A stretch of 64,000 nucleotides of DNA. It comes from Riptortus pedestris. Its lineage: Eukaryota; Arthropoda; Insecta; Hemiptera; Alydidae. The position numbers were made by a program, and so were the translations under genes. The notes under the pieces were generated by a model. That model was not told the DNA's origin. It saw only the letters and a list, made by a program, of their open reading frames with translations, and made no database searches. Shown here piece by piece: positions 12,981 to 60,779 of this stretch (position 1 is its first letter; each line of letters starts with the position of its first letter). The DNA lies in NCBI GenBank assembly GCA_019009955.1, contig CM032229.1, forward strand, positions 150,769,501 to 150,833,500. Direction: 5' to 3'.

Positions 12981-13387
12981 ATCATCACTAGTATAGTTAC
13001 AATTATGGTATGTTTTTTTAACATAAAATTTTTCTCATCTTGATTCTCCAAATGAGGGATTGTTAAAATATGTGTTTAAAAACAATGCTATTTTCTTGTA
13101 TAATCATTCAACAGTCCAACTGACTGCCTAGAGAGATTAAAAGAGATCTTTTCAGTGACAAGAGTTCAAAAAAATAAAATAAACCATGTGTCGTCCATGT
13201 TATCATCTTAATTTAAATATACAAAATGTTTTCCTTTACTTCATTAAAATTGATTTAATTTGAAAATGGCATTCAATATCTCCGTTCCAATACATTGTAT
13301 CAAAAAATGCCATAGAACACATTCTATAGATTTTTTTATGATGAAAAAATAGTACATAATATTTTGTACTATGTGTAAAATATCTCA

Positions 13388-13565
13388 ATTTATTTTATTT
13401 ATTTGGAGCTTTGCAACAGTGGCGATGTTGCTCGAGGAAAAAAAAAACTGTATAAAATTAAAAACGAAACAAAATTAATTTAAACAAAAATAAAAAAAAG
13501 TACATAACAGAAATTGAATACGAAAAATAGAAATGCAACACAAAACAGAAATTGAAATTAAATTA
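13388..13565 (-). mobile_element. T-rich retroposon-like repeat, minus orientation
   Basis: Reverse complement of the 11960-12412 repeat: a TTTATTTATTTGGAGC tail, then AACAGTGGCGATGTTGCTCG, then A-rich degenerate units (for example ACAGAAATTGAATACG). Shorter than the plus copy. About 1 kb of unrelated AT-rich DNA separates the two. Confidence 0.6.
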
Positions 13566-13569
13566 TTTT

Positions 13570-14970
13570 TAATATTAAATTATTTCAATTTAAATTATTT
13601 TTTGTTTCAAACAACTCTATGATTTCTTATTTTTTTCTATCTGTGCACAATTAGTTGTTTTGAATTTATGCGAGATACATACAAATATTCACTTGTACGT
13701 AAATACAAATGTTGTGCCAAAATTAATCAAGATGTATTCAAGGAGAGTCAAATGATATTCTGTTAAAATCTGAAAACCAAAACTTTTCTTGGCTGCAATA
13801 CTTCCTTTACTTCATAGAAGGAAATAAAAAAAGATGTATTTATAAACAGTTAGAGTAGCCATTTCTAGTTACATGATTTTTCTTTTTTAAAAATAAAATT
13901 TTTCAAATAAAAGTGTACACACTTAGTACTAAGCTATTTCAGCAATTAATAGATCGTAGCTGGCCATATTCTACAGTGATATGACTGTTATTCTATCATA
14001 TAGAATTAGTAGGATGACATTAAGACGGAACAATTTCCAACACTTTAGTAACTGTACTGAAGCATTCATGTTCTGTTTCGCTTTTAAAATAGGACAAATA
14101 CTCCTTTAAAATATTTCACTAAATAGTTAATGGATTTTAACAGTAATTGATATTGACTTACTCATTTGTTATAATAAACCTCTAAAGAAATACAGTGTTT
14201 GTAATTGTAAATGTTGGGCTGCATTTTGCACAAAAGCAATTCAAAATTTTAATAAACTTTACCGAATTATCCTTCTGTTGATGGAGCTCCACCAGCCAGC
14301 CCAAATCCCGAGTAAAAATACTACATCTATACTTTACAGTTCATTCATTATTTTACCTGAAATAAGAGGAATATGTAACCATGACTTAAAATTTAAGCTG
14401 GGGAGAATTCATGAGATGAGTTTCCTAAAGCCTAAAAATGCAAATAACAGAATTATAATTTGAGGTTTAAAAAAAATCTGCAGAAAAACAACTGCAAAGC
14501 CTTACTTAGTTAATAAGTTCGGTCAAATAACATTTTTCAGTTTATTGCACAACAGAAATATGCATGATTTTGTATTTTATTCCTTCTCTGAATCCCCACT
14601 CCTCCTGTTCCAATGTTCAGTAAAATATTTATCTGTAATAATATATGTATCCATTAAATACATAATATGGCATTTTTTATATAATAGAGTATGAGTAGGT
14701 AGAAGATTTAAAAGGGTAAAGTGTGAAATACGTAGGAAGTGTTTTGCGAGCCCACAATTGGTAGGAGGACATTTCAATTAATTCATAATAATTTACAACA
14801 AAAATACTTAGAATTTAACATTGGAATAAGATGTTTAGTGACATATTGGCGTACTGTTAATGTGGGACATGGAGTAGTGGAGGATCAATAAATGCTAAAA
14901 ACAAGAAAATTGGATGGCGAACTGCCGAGGGACCTGGCTACACCTCTTTTTGGGAGGGATTAGCTGGTAA
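13570..14970. other. No recognisable gene
   Basis: AT-rich; only the short shared repeat at 14265-14345 stands out. Confidence 0.5.
14265..14345 (+). repeat. Short repeat shared with 49485-49562
   Basis: CCACCAGCCAGCCCAAATCC with a GAGTAAAAATA continuation occurs here and again just right of the inverted-repeat element at 49327-49495. Identity is high over about 50 bp and then fades. Element class unknown. Confidence 0.5.
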
Positions 14971-14973
14971 TAT

Positions 14974-15497
14974 TTGGTATTTAAGCTTCATATAAAGTGC
15001 TTCATATCATAATAGAATATTGTTAATATGAGATGAGTAGGAATGGGGCTTTACTGAAGACTGAACACTAAAAAATGCAAATATCTCAGTTAATCATGAA
15101 GATAGTGAAAAAAATGTACATAACATTTATAGAACATTACATTTGTAATAAGATTGGTTCTATACAATTTTTCGATCCGACGCATAATAATGGATATATT
15201 AAGAATTTTTTTTCAAAATTCTCCCCCTCTAATCCCCACTCCCCCTGGTCCAATTTTAGCAGTTAATGAACTTAATCTTTCTTTTTGTATAAAACGATTA
15301 GATATCAAGTTTGTTAACGATTGCGTCAAGTCAAAAATTGCGACCGCTAGAGCGGTAACAGACATATATATATAAATAAACAGTTTTGAATGGACGTCAT
15401 TTTCGTCATCTCTTGGGTAGGATTTATGGACATTTGAAGAAAAATTTAGAAAATTGTATCATTAGTCGACCTCAATAGCTCGTTTCACTTAAGGGAA
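14974..15497 (+). mobile_element. Family H element, lacks the first ~100 bp
   Basis: Plus orientation from TTTGGTATTTAAGCTTC through GAGATGAGTAGGAATGGGG, the pyrimidine-rich CCCCCTCTAATCCCC block, GCGACCGCTAGAGCGGTAAC (a hairpin), a short TATATATA, then GGACGTCATTTTCGTCATCTC and the terminal GGGAAATCTGCTAA. Confidence 0.8.
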
Positions 15498-15814
15498 ATC
15501 TGCTAAAAGCCTTAGACAAAATAATATGATTTATGAACATATCACGAATTACCTCAGAAAGATTCTGTGAGCCTTGATTTCGTTTTTCTTTTTCATCTTT
15601 TAATAGTTTCTTGCTGTTTTCACTGTTATTTCTTTAATTTTACGTGTTTAGGTACAATATTTTATTATTTATGTTTGTTGTGTGCTTCACAGTAATTTTA
15701 TTTATTCTTTTTTAACCAGATATATCTGCTATTTTTTTCTCTCGTTTAAATAGAATTTGTAAGTTTTAATTTTAAATATAGTTTTTATTTTAAGTTGTTT
15801 TAAATACTGTTGGT

Positions 15815-16030
15815 GGATCAGGGTACCCATGTGAGTTAAGGTGTTGGCCTTAACCTCTCTTGGTAAATCAATTGTGAGTTCAATTCTACTCTGGTCCATA
15901 GGAATTTATTTAGTGAAGAACTCTTTAAATAAAATTCATAGTCCCACCCTGGCTAGACAAGGTTGGTAACCTGTAGATAACCCGCCCTAATTACCCTTGA
16001 AGCACAAACTAGTTATTAATAAATAACATG
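15815..16030 (+). repeat. tRNA-derived SINE, full-length but diverged
   Basis: Head CCATGTGAGTTAAGGTGTTG, a degraded B box (GAGTTCAATTCT), body CACCCTGGCTAGACAAGGTTG, tail AATAAATAACATG. Followed by an AT-rich stretch with repeated TTTAAGTTGTTTTAAAT words to about 16200. Confidence 0.7.
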
Positions 16031-16404
16031 TTTTTTTTAAAAAAAGTATTGTTTTTACATAGGGGCTTTAAGTATAGTTTTTTAAACTGTTCTTATAAAT
16101 ATAATTTTTAAGTTGTTTTAAATTTAGTTTTTAAGCTGTTGTTTTAAATATAGTTTATATGTAGTTGTTCTCAAGTTAAGATATTTAGGTATATTACTTT
16201 TACTGTTGTTAAGGTTTTGTTAACACAGTTTTATACATTAGTTAAATAATTTTAAGAATTATTCACAGCTCTACACTATTATAAAAAAGAAAGGAAAAAA
16301 ATTAAAATTGAAAAAATAAATAAAAGGGAAAAAAGTAATAATATTTTAAAAAGTAAGAAGAAAAGTGTGGGAAAAAAGAAAGAAAAAAAAAATAAGAAAC
16401 AAGG

Positions 16405-16890
16405 CAAAGTCTGTCACGCATGAGCTGCATTAACTAAGCAGATTTCCCAGTGTCTCATGTATTTGCATTTATCTCAAAACAAGTGTTCAATGAAAAAAAA
16501 AAATTTGATTTTAGGCTTTAAATAATGTGCTTCATAATATAATAGCTTAATGCTAATATGAAATGAGTAGGAGTGGGGTTTTACTGAAGGCGGAATACTA
16601 AAAATTGCAAATATCTCAATTAATAATAATGAAAGAACGTACATAGCAACATTTATAGAGCATTACATTTGCAATAAGATTGGCTCTATAAAATTTTTCG
16701 ATCCGACGCATAATAATATTATATTATTATAAAGAGATATTAAGAATTTTTTTAAATCCTCCCCCCCCCCTCCGAACTTGATCTTTCTTTTTACATAAAA
16801 CAATTAAATATCGAGTTTTGTAACGATTAAACCAAAATTGCGACCGCTCAAGCAGTAACAGACAAATATGTGTGTGTGTGTGTGTGTGTG

Positions 16891-16954
<64 letters not shown>

Positions 16955-16990
16955 CAGAGGACATTTGAAGAAATTAAATTTAGATATATT
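16405..16990 (+). mobile_element. Family H element, 3' end decayed
   Basis: A clear 5' end (TCTGTCACGCATGAGCTGC, AACTAAGCAGATTTCCC), the ATGAGTAGGAGTGGGG block, a CCGCTCAAGCAG hairpin remnant, then (TG)n and a long (TA)n tract to about 16950. Only CAGAGGACATTTGAAG remains of the 3' part. Confidence 0.75.
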
Positions 16991-17034
16991 TTTTAATCTA
17001 ACTCATAATAACCAAGATATTTAGAATTTTTGAC

Positions 17035-17170
17035 TTTATATTTTATCTTTTAGATTCTATCCAAATCTAAATCACCAGTCCAATTCCAATTAAGTCATAA
17101 GCAAACTTGATCTTCAGTTTTCATATGGACACACACCATTGTAATACTGATCAAATGTAACTATTTTTAT
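17035..17170 (+). mobile_element. Family H fragment
   Basis: Diverged CACCAGTCCAATTCC, CAAACTTGATCTTCAG and ACTGATCAAATGTAA words match the region upstream of the internal hairpin. Confidence 0.4.
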
Positions 17171-18845
17171 TAATATTTTGGTCTTAGTTACTATACATTA
17201 ATGTCCCTGAAGAACCTGGGACACCTTATCACATTCAATGTGGTAAGATAGAAGAGATCCCCCAAGTACACACTATTTATTAGCATTTGCCTCTTCATCC
17301 TCAAGTCAAACAAAAGCAAGGGGACTGACTATTGCTGTAAATCACCCATGAAAACCTAGTTAGGAAGCATTATAGGTCAACCTAAAGCTTTACTTATAGT
17401 CAGCTAGGCACCAGAGTAAATGAATTATAATAAAAATAATAAAAGGAAGGGAAATTACAGAGAAAATCAATTAATATCCACTTAACCAACTGTTTTATTG
17501 CACAAATAAAGTCTACAGACATATGAGGTTGACTCTTATGTTATTTGATCTTGAATGTACAAATATAATTAGATAACACTAAGATAACAATATTAAAACA
17601 ATTAAAAAAAATAATTGTTGAGTATGAACAAAATAAACACTACCTTTTTCTACACGCCATAAGTAGATTACAAAATCTTACAGTAGAATGCCATTTAATT
17701 GACTTGTTTCCAAATTTTTAGGAATTGGAAGAGACTGAAGAGGGAGAAATTCAAAGAAAAGATGAAAAAAAAAAAATAAGTAAGAGATCAAACCTTGGAA
17801 TTTACAACCATACATAAACATATTCACTTCTCATGTGTAAATACATAGTGCACCAAGAAAATACATATGTGTATTTATACAAAAGACAGTCTGTACCCTA
17901 TCACAGCCCAGAGCCTGAAATTCATCTTCATATACTTAAATATAAAAAAATGGATACGATTCTAACCCAAACGCACATAAAATTTCAATGTTAAAACCGT
18001 AATATATTTAGATAAATAATAACATTTAACTGGTAAAATTAATTCTCATTTATTATACTACCATAATTCTTAACTAACTAATTTTCTACTAGTTATGGAA
18101 GTTATCAGTTCTTAGGTGAATTCTCTGTCTTGCTGTCTTTCAAAAACCATATTAATTATTTGTTTTCTTCGTGATGCAAGTAAATTCTTTAACTATTTTC
18201 AGTTCATTATATTGTCTATAAATTCTATTTGTATGTATGTGTGCTTATGTACATATATATATACACACACACAAGCATACACATATATATATTTTTTCTT
18301 TAAGAGAATACATTTTTCAGTCATTATCTCTCATTTATCATGAAATAGCAAAAACAAACTTCAAGCCAGATGCAATATTAATTTTTTTGGTCATCTCAGT
18401 TAGCTTCAGCGTTGGTCATTAGCGGCATCAAAAGTTATTACTTTTCACTTTCTTTTTTGGCTTTGAGAGTAATTGCAGCCGAATATTTAAACCTGAAGAC
18501 ACTTTCACTACAAAAATAATCTCAGAAAGGTTGAAGCAGACATCATGACAGATAAGCCACAAAATTTAAAAATGAAAATTAAATATACATTATATCAAAG
18601 TATCCACATATTCATCATACTTTGAGTACAAACATTCATTACGATTCCTCATATACATATAATATATTACAAGAGGATTTACTATAAATAATTTATAACA
18701 ATAATAAAATAAAATATTCACAATAAAAAACATTAGCCATCTATACTGGAGCTGTACACATTCAAATACAATATTTACATATAAAAAGACATTCCTCATC
18801 AGGGTTTATCTTTTATATAGACTATAAATAGAAGACAAATATAAA

Positions 18846-18901
<56 letters not shown>

Positions 18902-19067
18902 AAATAAAGTCTAATAGGAAACTCAGGAGGGGAAACAAATAATCACTTTAACACTGGTAAAAAAAAATTGTTTGTGTTAATTAAGGCTAGCAGCCTTGCG
19001 GACTGTGTTCCCCTCGTGGCTAAACAAGATGTCTGTGCCTTGGGAGGACCCAGCCCTCCTCTTGTCA
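17170..19067 (-). other. Probable Acsl 3' UTR and flank
   Basis: Directly downstream of the Acsl stop. AT-rich with a (TA)n tract at about 18848-18898. The first canonical AATAAA on the minus strand is the complement of TTTATT at 18049-18054, about 1 kb after the stop. Nothing else is recognised. Confidence 0.4.
18848..18898. repeat. (TA)n microsatellite
   Basis: Uninterrupted TA repeat of about 50 bp; not clearly inside a family H copy. Confidence 0.8.
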
Positions 19068-54836
<35,769 letters not shown>

Positions 54837-54840
54837 TTTC

Positions 54841-57080
54841 CTGCAAAGAAAAATAAAATAAATACTTCAAATAATAAAATCAAAATAACATAAATATATC
54901 GAGTAACACTTAATTTAAATGTACAATAATAAAATTAAAACACTGTATTGAATGTATTGAGATAATACTTATGAGAACAGACCTTTTACTGCAAAGTTAA
55001 TAGTTTGTTAAAATTTAGAAATTACATTTTTTTTTTTGTGATTGAATGAGAAACTTAACTGTGTTCGTGCGGTATCATACAACATGTATGTGTTCATATG
55101 CTACATACATTATTCACATTTTCAATCATCATGCAATGAGGTATAATAGTTCCTATTCTCATGCTAAAAAATTAGATAAGGGAATATATATATAAAAAAA
55201 ATGAATAAAAGCATGCTAAGCAGGACTGAAACCTCAAACAATGAAAAGAGGTTCTTAATTATGACTGGTGGGAAGTATGAAATAATATCTTTTGAAAATT
55301 AAGTACTACCACAATTTTAAATTTACTAAATGAAATTGGTAGATCATCTAATGGTGTTCTAATGAAACATTATAATGTAATACGACTAAACAACGGAATC
55401 AGAACACAATGGAGACAAATAACTTAATATTTTATAAATAAGTGCAGAATAATTAATTTGTTTATCAATACTGACGTTTAGAATACATTGCTTTAAGGAA
55501 AGGTGAACAAATATACTCTACAAGGAAATTCAAACACAACTTGCACAAAGATTCAAAATTGTTAAAAGACCTCCAATTTTATTAAATGGGCATGCATACT
55601 TGCATTTTTATTAAAATGAGGTCTCTGAGTAATCATAGGACACAAAAGGATAAAAAAACTAGAATGTGTAATAGGATTATAAATACTTGCTATTGGCATG
55701 ATGTTATAGAAAATAATTTTAATAGTGGTTCAAGAAAAAATAAATAAAATCAAACCTTTATACGAGTAGATATATGTCTGAAGGTTAATAATTATAATAA
55801 AAAGATAAAATTTCACCGAATTTTAATAATTGTATATAATTTACCCAACAATTAACTATATCGATATAATCGCTATTATCGAAATTGTAATTAATGAATA
55901 AATTAAATACAATTTAATTCCCAATTTAAATTAAATTTAAATTTACAATTTAATTTAAATCCCAATGGTTGGGGAAAATGAATATTACACCAAATGCTGA
56001 TGAGAGGTTTAGGTTTCATAAGGTATTTAAGATCACATTCTTAGGATAAGCAATAGCTTTATGATACCAGTTTGGAGGGATTTTCTAAAATAAAATTTAA
56101 AAAAAAAATGGAGCAATGAAAAACGTTATACTACAATAAGGAATGCTAATTAGAAAGGAAATGCTAATACTTAGAATATATTTCTAAGTAACCAGATTAA
56201 GTAAGAAGTTATTAATAAAACTAAGTCATATTTCATAAATGAAACACCATAAAACAAATACAATCTGTTAAATTATGCGTTGCGTAGGAGGAAAAAAAAA
56301 GTTGCAATTTATAAGAAAAAATATAACTAATCAGAGTACAGGATAATCAAACCTACAGAACTTCATATATGATTTTTTGTACAAACAGTAATATTTCAAT
56401 TTTTAGTTACTTTTTATAGTTTCCATAGAAATTCAGGCAATTTATTTTGAAACTGAACCTTGACTTCATTTAATTTTTTAAAAGTTCATTTTTTAGATAC
56501 CATTAAAATATTTGATGTTATGACTAATTTTAAGCAGACATGCTGGCATTAATTGCTCATTAGTAAAACTAGTAATTATTTAAGCAAATCTCATTTATCA
56601 AAACAATCTTATACTTTAATTCAAAAAGGTAATACATATGAAAAAAAATGGAGCCTGCCATCAGACAGTGCCATCTTTTTTAATAAAAAAATTATAGTAT
56701 CTTTCGGTTCATTTTTGGAAAATATTGCAACCCTAGGGTCTAAAAATATCTGGTGTCAAGTAGACTGAGGAATCTAGCAGTTCCTTGTCTCTGATTTCAG
56801 TTCCTAAAATCGAACCTAGAAAAATTTGTTAAGGAAAATGACTCCATCAAAGCATTTCGATTACAAAGTATATTTATTACTACAGTTCGTACCGTATAGG
56901 CTTGGTGAAACTACTTGAGAAAAAGATCCTAGTTGCACGACCACATCTAGAACTTTTGAGGTGTGGGTTTTCCTATTACCGGTTCTGAGAATGCAACTAA
57001 ATCATCAATATAGTGGTATGTAATAGTATACATTGATATGTACTATTATATATCATGTATTAGTAGAATATATAATATAC
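54841..57080 (-). other. Putative first Acsl intron or upstream flank
   Basis: Very AT-rich, with no ORF or repeat I recognise. If the 57081 exon is real this is a 2.2-kb intron, GTATAT...GCAG. Confidence 0.5.
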
Positions 57081-57130
57081 CTAGCTGCGAAGAGAGCAAT
57101 GGCGAGGACCCCCATTCCCAAAGGCCACAT
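57081..57130 (-). CDS. Acsl: Candidate upstream Acsl coding exon (18-residue N-terminal extension)
   Basis: A GC-rich island on the minus strand carries ATG at 57130 and reads MWPLGMGVLAIALFAA, with a GCTAG/GTATAT donor at 57081/57080. The final AG plus the G of the 54840 acceptor makes AGG, then AAA, then the known ATG, so the extension runs in frame (..FAARK-MENVW..). It would place a short hydrophobic segment ahead of the existing anchor and give 725 residues. The in-frame join and GC contrast are seen; its use in transcripts is inferred. It could equally be untranslated leader. Confidence 0.45.
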
Positions 57131-57184
57131 GACTGCTTCTGAGCAGAGGTACAAAGTACCAGCCCTTATCTCTGGACAAATCCC

Positions 57185-57240
57185 TCGGCCAGCCACAACA
57201 TACCCCCACCACCGGCTGGCGGTCTTATAGCCCCCCTCCT
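57185..57240 (-). promoter_or_regulatory. Candidate Acsl promoter with TATA-like box in a GC-rich patch
   Basis: On the minus strand CTATAAGA (57230-57223) lies between G-rich and CCGCCAGCCGG sequence in an otherwise AT-rich region, about 100 bp above the candidate first exon. A start near 57200 would suit the TATA spacing, but I see no clear initiator there. Weak evidence. Confidence 0.3.
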
Positions 57241-57305
57241 TCATGCCGACGCTGGCATTGGTTTTATATCTTAGGATTTTATTAATAAATAATGAATATA
57301 ATATT

Positions 57306-57425
57306 TTTGCAGATTTCCTTTAAGGGAAATCAGCTATTGAGATCGTACTCATGACGCAATTTTCGAAATATTTCCACTAATTTCCATCGATCATACCCAG
57401 GAGATGACGAAAATGAGGTCCGTTC

Positions 57426-57499
<74 letters not shown>

Positions 57500-57638
57500 A
57501 CGTTATATTATGAAGCACTTTATTTGAAGCCTAAATGCCAAATATTGTTCTCTTTGAGCTTACATTTTGAGATAAACGCAAATACGTGACACAAGTAGGA
57601 AATCTGCTTAATTAGCGCAGTCCCTGCGTGATGGACGT
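57306..57638 (-). mobile_element. Family H element with a large internal deletion
   Basis: GCAGATTTCCTTTAAGGGAA hairpin, GAGATGACGAAAATGAGGTC, (TA)n at 57430-57494, then directly GAAGCACTTTATTTGAAGCC and GCGCAGTCCCTGCGTGATGG. The hairpin, GTTAACGAAC and pyrimidine blocks are missing. Right and left ends are good, so this resembles a short derivative. Confidence 0.85.
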
Positions 57639-57711
57639 TTTAGTAATGCGACTGGTGAGTATAATAATAAATAATTCACGAAGGTAAACCACAAAACAAA
57701 AACGTCAGGTG

Positions 57712-58350
57712 TGAAGGTGCTACGTAAGCTAAGCGGATTTCACATCAACTGCAAAGTCAAGCTGATGATGAGATATGAAATTTAATTATCAATCAATTTC
57801 TTCCGTACCAACAAGCCTATGCAATCTCAATTTTTATTGATTCAATGGCATGAACGGACGTGGATGTGAAATGAAGACTGGGAACTAAAAAAAATACAAA
57901 GAACTCGTTTGGAGATAAAAATGTATGGAAACACAATTGCAGAATACCACAGTTGCATTGTATTTTTTGAACCGACTCATAAAATGGATTTTTCGATTTT
58001 ACACTCTTATACATTTCATCCTCCAGATTAAGCATGAAATAAGACGTTTCATGATATATTGTTAACGTGAGCTGAACACAAATGAGGTATTGCTGAAGGC
58101 AGAAAACAAAACAAAATATACCAAATAACTCCATTAATATACAAGTTACGAATAAATGAATAGCACAAGAGCAATCCTAAATGTTTAAGAAGAGCACTTA
58201 TATAATATTGTGTGATCCGACTCAAAATTACGAAGATATTTGGAATTTTCTATTTAATCCTCTCCCTGCCCATCAACGGACTTGAGCCTTATATATGACT
58301 AAAACGTTTAAATATTAATATATCGAGTATAATAACGCATGTTAAAACAC
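57712..58350 (+). mobile_element. Family H element, old degenerate copy
   Basis: GCTACGTAAGCTAAGCGGAT TTCAC start, GAGGTATTGCTGAAGGCAGA, GATCCGACTCAAAATTACGA AGATATTTGG, CAACGGACTTGAG. No microsatellite or 3' hairpin is visible. Confidence 0.5.
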
Positions 58351-59257
58351 TGCCCTGTTTTCGAATATTACTATCACACCGTAAACATTTTATAACTGTA
58401 CTACAAATCGGAGCTTGTTGTTCTCCAGTGTCCAGTCAACAACCTGGGACGATGAAGCACTATGAATAATTAGCTAAGTGCAACAGCTACTAAAGGCGGG
58501 AAAGTCCTAAGGACAAAACATTCTCCAGTAAAGGACGTGCAGAGCCAAGACTGGGTCTTCAAGAGTCCCTGTCCGTGTTATTTCACAAAGTTGTTAGTAG
58601 TCGGTTTTTATATTGTTCTAAACGTAAACGTTGAAATTAATGAGATTCAAGGTATATTATAAATAAACTAGCTATGAAAATATCACGGAACACAATTTCC
58701 CTGAAAGAAGTATTAGTTTACGATTTTAAAGAGAAAAGTAACTTTTCTTGTTAAAAGGTTTATAAAAATATCAGATCAAAGAATAATAAAAACCCGGAGC
58801 TATAAAAAAAAAATGCTAATTGAATTTGATTATTTTTAAAGTATTGAGCGGAAACGAATAAATATGCTACCTTGATAACCGTGATTACGGTTGTTGGGCA
58901 AACAGTAAAGGACATTTACTCCTGATACCGTGCTACTTTACACTTTGCTCTTTAGATATCGGCCAGTCATCGACTCTTTTCTTATATCTAAAATAACTAA
59001 ATAAATCTGCCAGAGATAAAGTCAAACACTTTATTCGTTCGGCTATTTCAGATATTTTTTTTTGAGGTTGTATAAAACTTTATTTCTCTTCACAAACTCA
59101 AGTCAATTATATATACTCGGTAAAAAGATCAGTAAAATATTGATCAATTAATTTAATATTTATCTATATTTATAATAAGAACCAGCCAAATAAAATGGTT
59201 TACTGTCTTTAAAATAATCAAAAAAAGTGTAGATTAAAAAAAAAATGTACTTCATTC

Positions 59258-59546
59258 AGGTGTTACGTAAACTATGCAGATTTCCCGCCTACTGCAATAT
59301 AATAGACAGACGGGCCTGACATTTCGTTTTACATGAAACATTTAAATATCAATTAGAATTGTCAATCGAATAAAACAGTAGTTACTAAGGCCTTAACCAA
59401 ACACAACCACGCACAAAAACATTTGAATACGTTTAATTTTCGTCATCTAATACATAGGGTTAGTGGATAATTGAAAATTTATTTCGATAACAGCGGCTGA
59501 TGTATAACTACGATAGCTGATTTCTTTAAAGAAAAATCGACTAAAA
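59258..59546 (+). mobile_element. Family H element with internal deletion, diverged
   Basis: GTGTTACGTAAACTATGCAG ATTTCCCGCC start; TTAATTTTCGTCATCTAATA CATAGGG; AACTACGATAGCTGATTTCT TTAAAG hairpin ending CGACTAAAA. Confidence 0.65.
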
Positions 59547-59999
59547 CCTCATTCCTTTATCCATCGGATGGCAGATGCAGTACAGAGAGCCAATGTCACA
59601 AGATAAAGCAGCGGGGGGATAGAATTTCAGCGTTAACAATGTAGATTTTTGAAATAGAAAGCGTCATTAGCCAAATAAGCGAATGCTTTGAAGGACTATA
59701 GGTTAACAAGTTGGATGTATATATGGAATTAGAAAAAGTAAGCCAAGACTAATTAAAAAGGCCGAATGATGACAGTCCTTATCCATCCAGAGCTGGTAAG
59801 ATTTGTAAGCAGTAATGTGTATCTGATGAAGTTTTGGCTCGTGCTCTAAACTAATTAAATGCAAGGTCATGATGAAAAGTAGATAAATATAATGCCATTT
59901 CATAATGAGTCTGTTACTTCGTCCTAGTGAGTATTTAGTAAACATATTATAAGTAATCTTATTGGGTAATTGGTGTTTATTTATTTTGTTAAGTGAGTG

Positions 60000-60250
60000 A
60001 ACCCCGTGGGGTGGTCTTTCCACTTAAGACTCTTCAAGCGAGTGTAGTTCTTTCTAACTCCCCATGATAGGATATTATTATATGCAATTTCTACAAGCTG
60101 CAGATACACCACCTGAAATGAGGGAGACCCACGTAGATTTGGATAGACTAGATCTGAGACTAGGACAAGGAGGAGCCCTAGCTATCGTCGTTAATGTATT
60201 GGGTTGTGGCCGAGATCCAGCAACTAAAAGGACTGTAGGCCCTTAGTAAG
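60000..60250. other. GC-richer unrecognised segment
   Basis: A 60-codon plus-strand frame (60064-60246) includes THVDLDRLDLRLGQGGALAI; no family is recognised, and no splice or promoter context supports it. Noted only because its composition differs from the flanks. Confidence 0.25.
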
Positions 60251-60542
60251 TTAGTGGCATTAAACGCTTAAGGGGTTTTGGATATTTCAATTTCGACGAC
60301 ATATACTGCTGTAAATGTAATCGGGCAACCATACAAATCACTGACTTAAAAAAACGTCTCATGTATATATACTACCAGAAAGTTAAGCAGCTCTTCGTGA
60401 ACTGGCAAAGCTCTGATTATTAAAGGAATTCATACAAATCTGTAAGCATATTTACCATTATCGCACACAGTATTACAAGAATGTATGCATTTAAGGTAAC
60501 AAAATAAAGGATTTAGCGTATTTCAATCTAAATGAACCATAC

Positions 60543-60625
60543 CCTCTTCTTTCTTTGAAGGCAGCTATGATCTCCGACGGCTTGGGCAGAGGGAAAATAG
60601 AATCGGAAGCAACAGGTACTGCCAT
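60543..60625 (-). CDS. Candidate alternative first exon, unrecognised peptide
   Basis: The minus-strand ATG at 60625 has an excellent context (CGCCATGG) and opens MAVPVASDSIFPLPKPSEII, then AAFKERR, before a possible donor AGAGG/GTATGG at 60543/60542. Reading through the donor meets a stop 18 codons later. The donor phase (2) matches the Acsl acceptor at 54840, so a splice would read ..KERRGK-MENVW.. in frame. It may be an alternative Acsl first exon, the first exon of a different gene, or chance. I do not recognise the peptide. Confidence 0.35.
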
Positions 60626-60639
60626 GGCGATGGTTAGCA

Positions 60640-60680
60640 ACTGACTGAATTTGCTGGAGATAACCGGACGTTTATATCTC
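60640..60680 (-). promoter_or_regulatory. Candidate core promoter: TATA box plus initiator
   Basis: On the minus strand TATAAA (60676-60671) is followed, 30 nt on, by the A of a TTCAGTCAGTT initiator (A at 60646). TCAGT is the arthropod initiator consensus, and this spacing is the one expected for TATA-dependent starts. A leader of about 21 nt would then reach the CGCCATGG start at 60625. Confidence 0.4.
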
Positions 60681-60779
60681 ATTTCCTATCTATGAACCCT
60701 GACTCAGTGCTAAAGTGTACTCCAAGCCTATTTCATAATTACGCTTTATCAATGAATAATAAGAGAGCTACTTCAGACG

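Noticed and set aside
57330..57589. ORFs with long YI repeats on both strands
   Set aside because: Translation of the (TA)n microsatellite inside a family H copy.
60064..60246. 60-codon plus ORF with DLDRLDLRLGQGGALAI
   Set aside because: Looks protein-like over a few residues, but no family, splice signals or start context support it.
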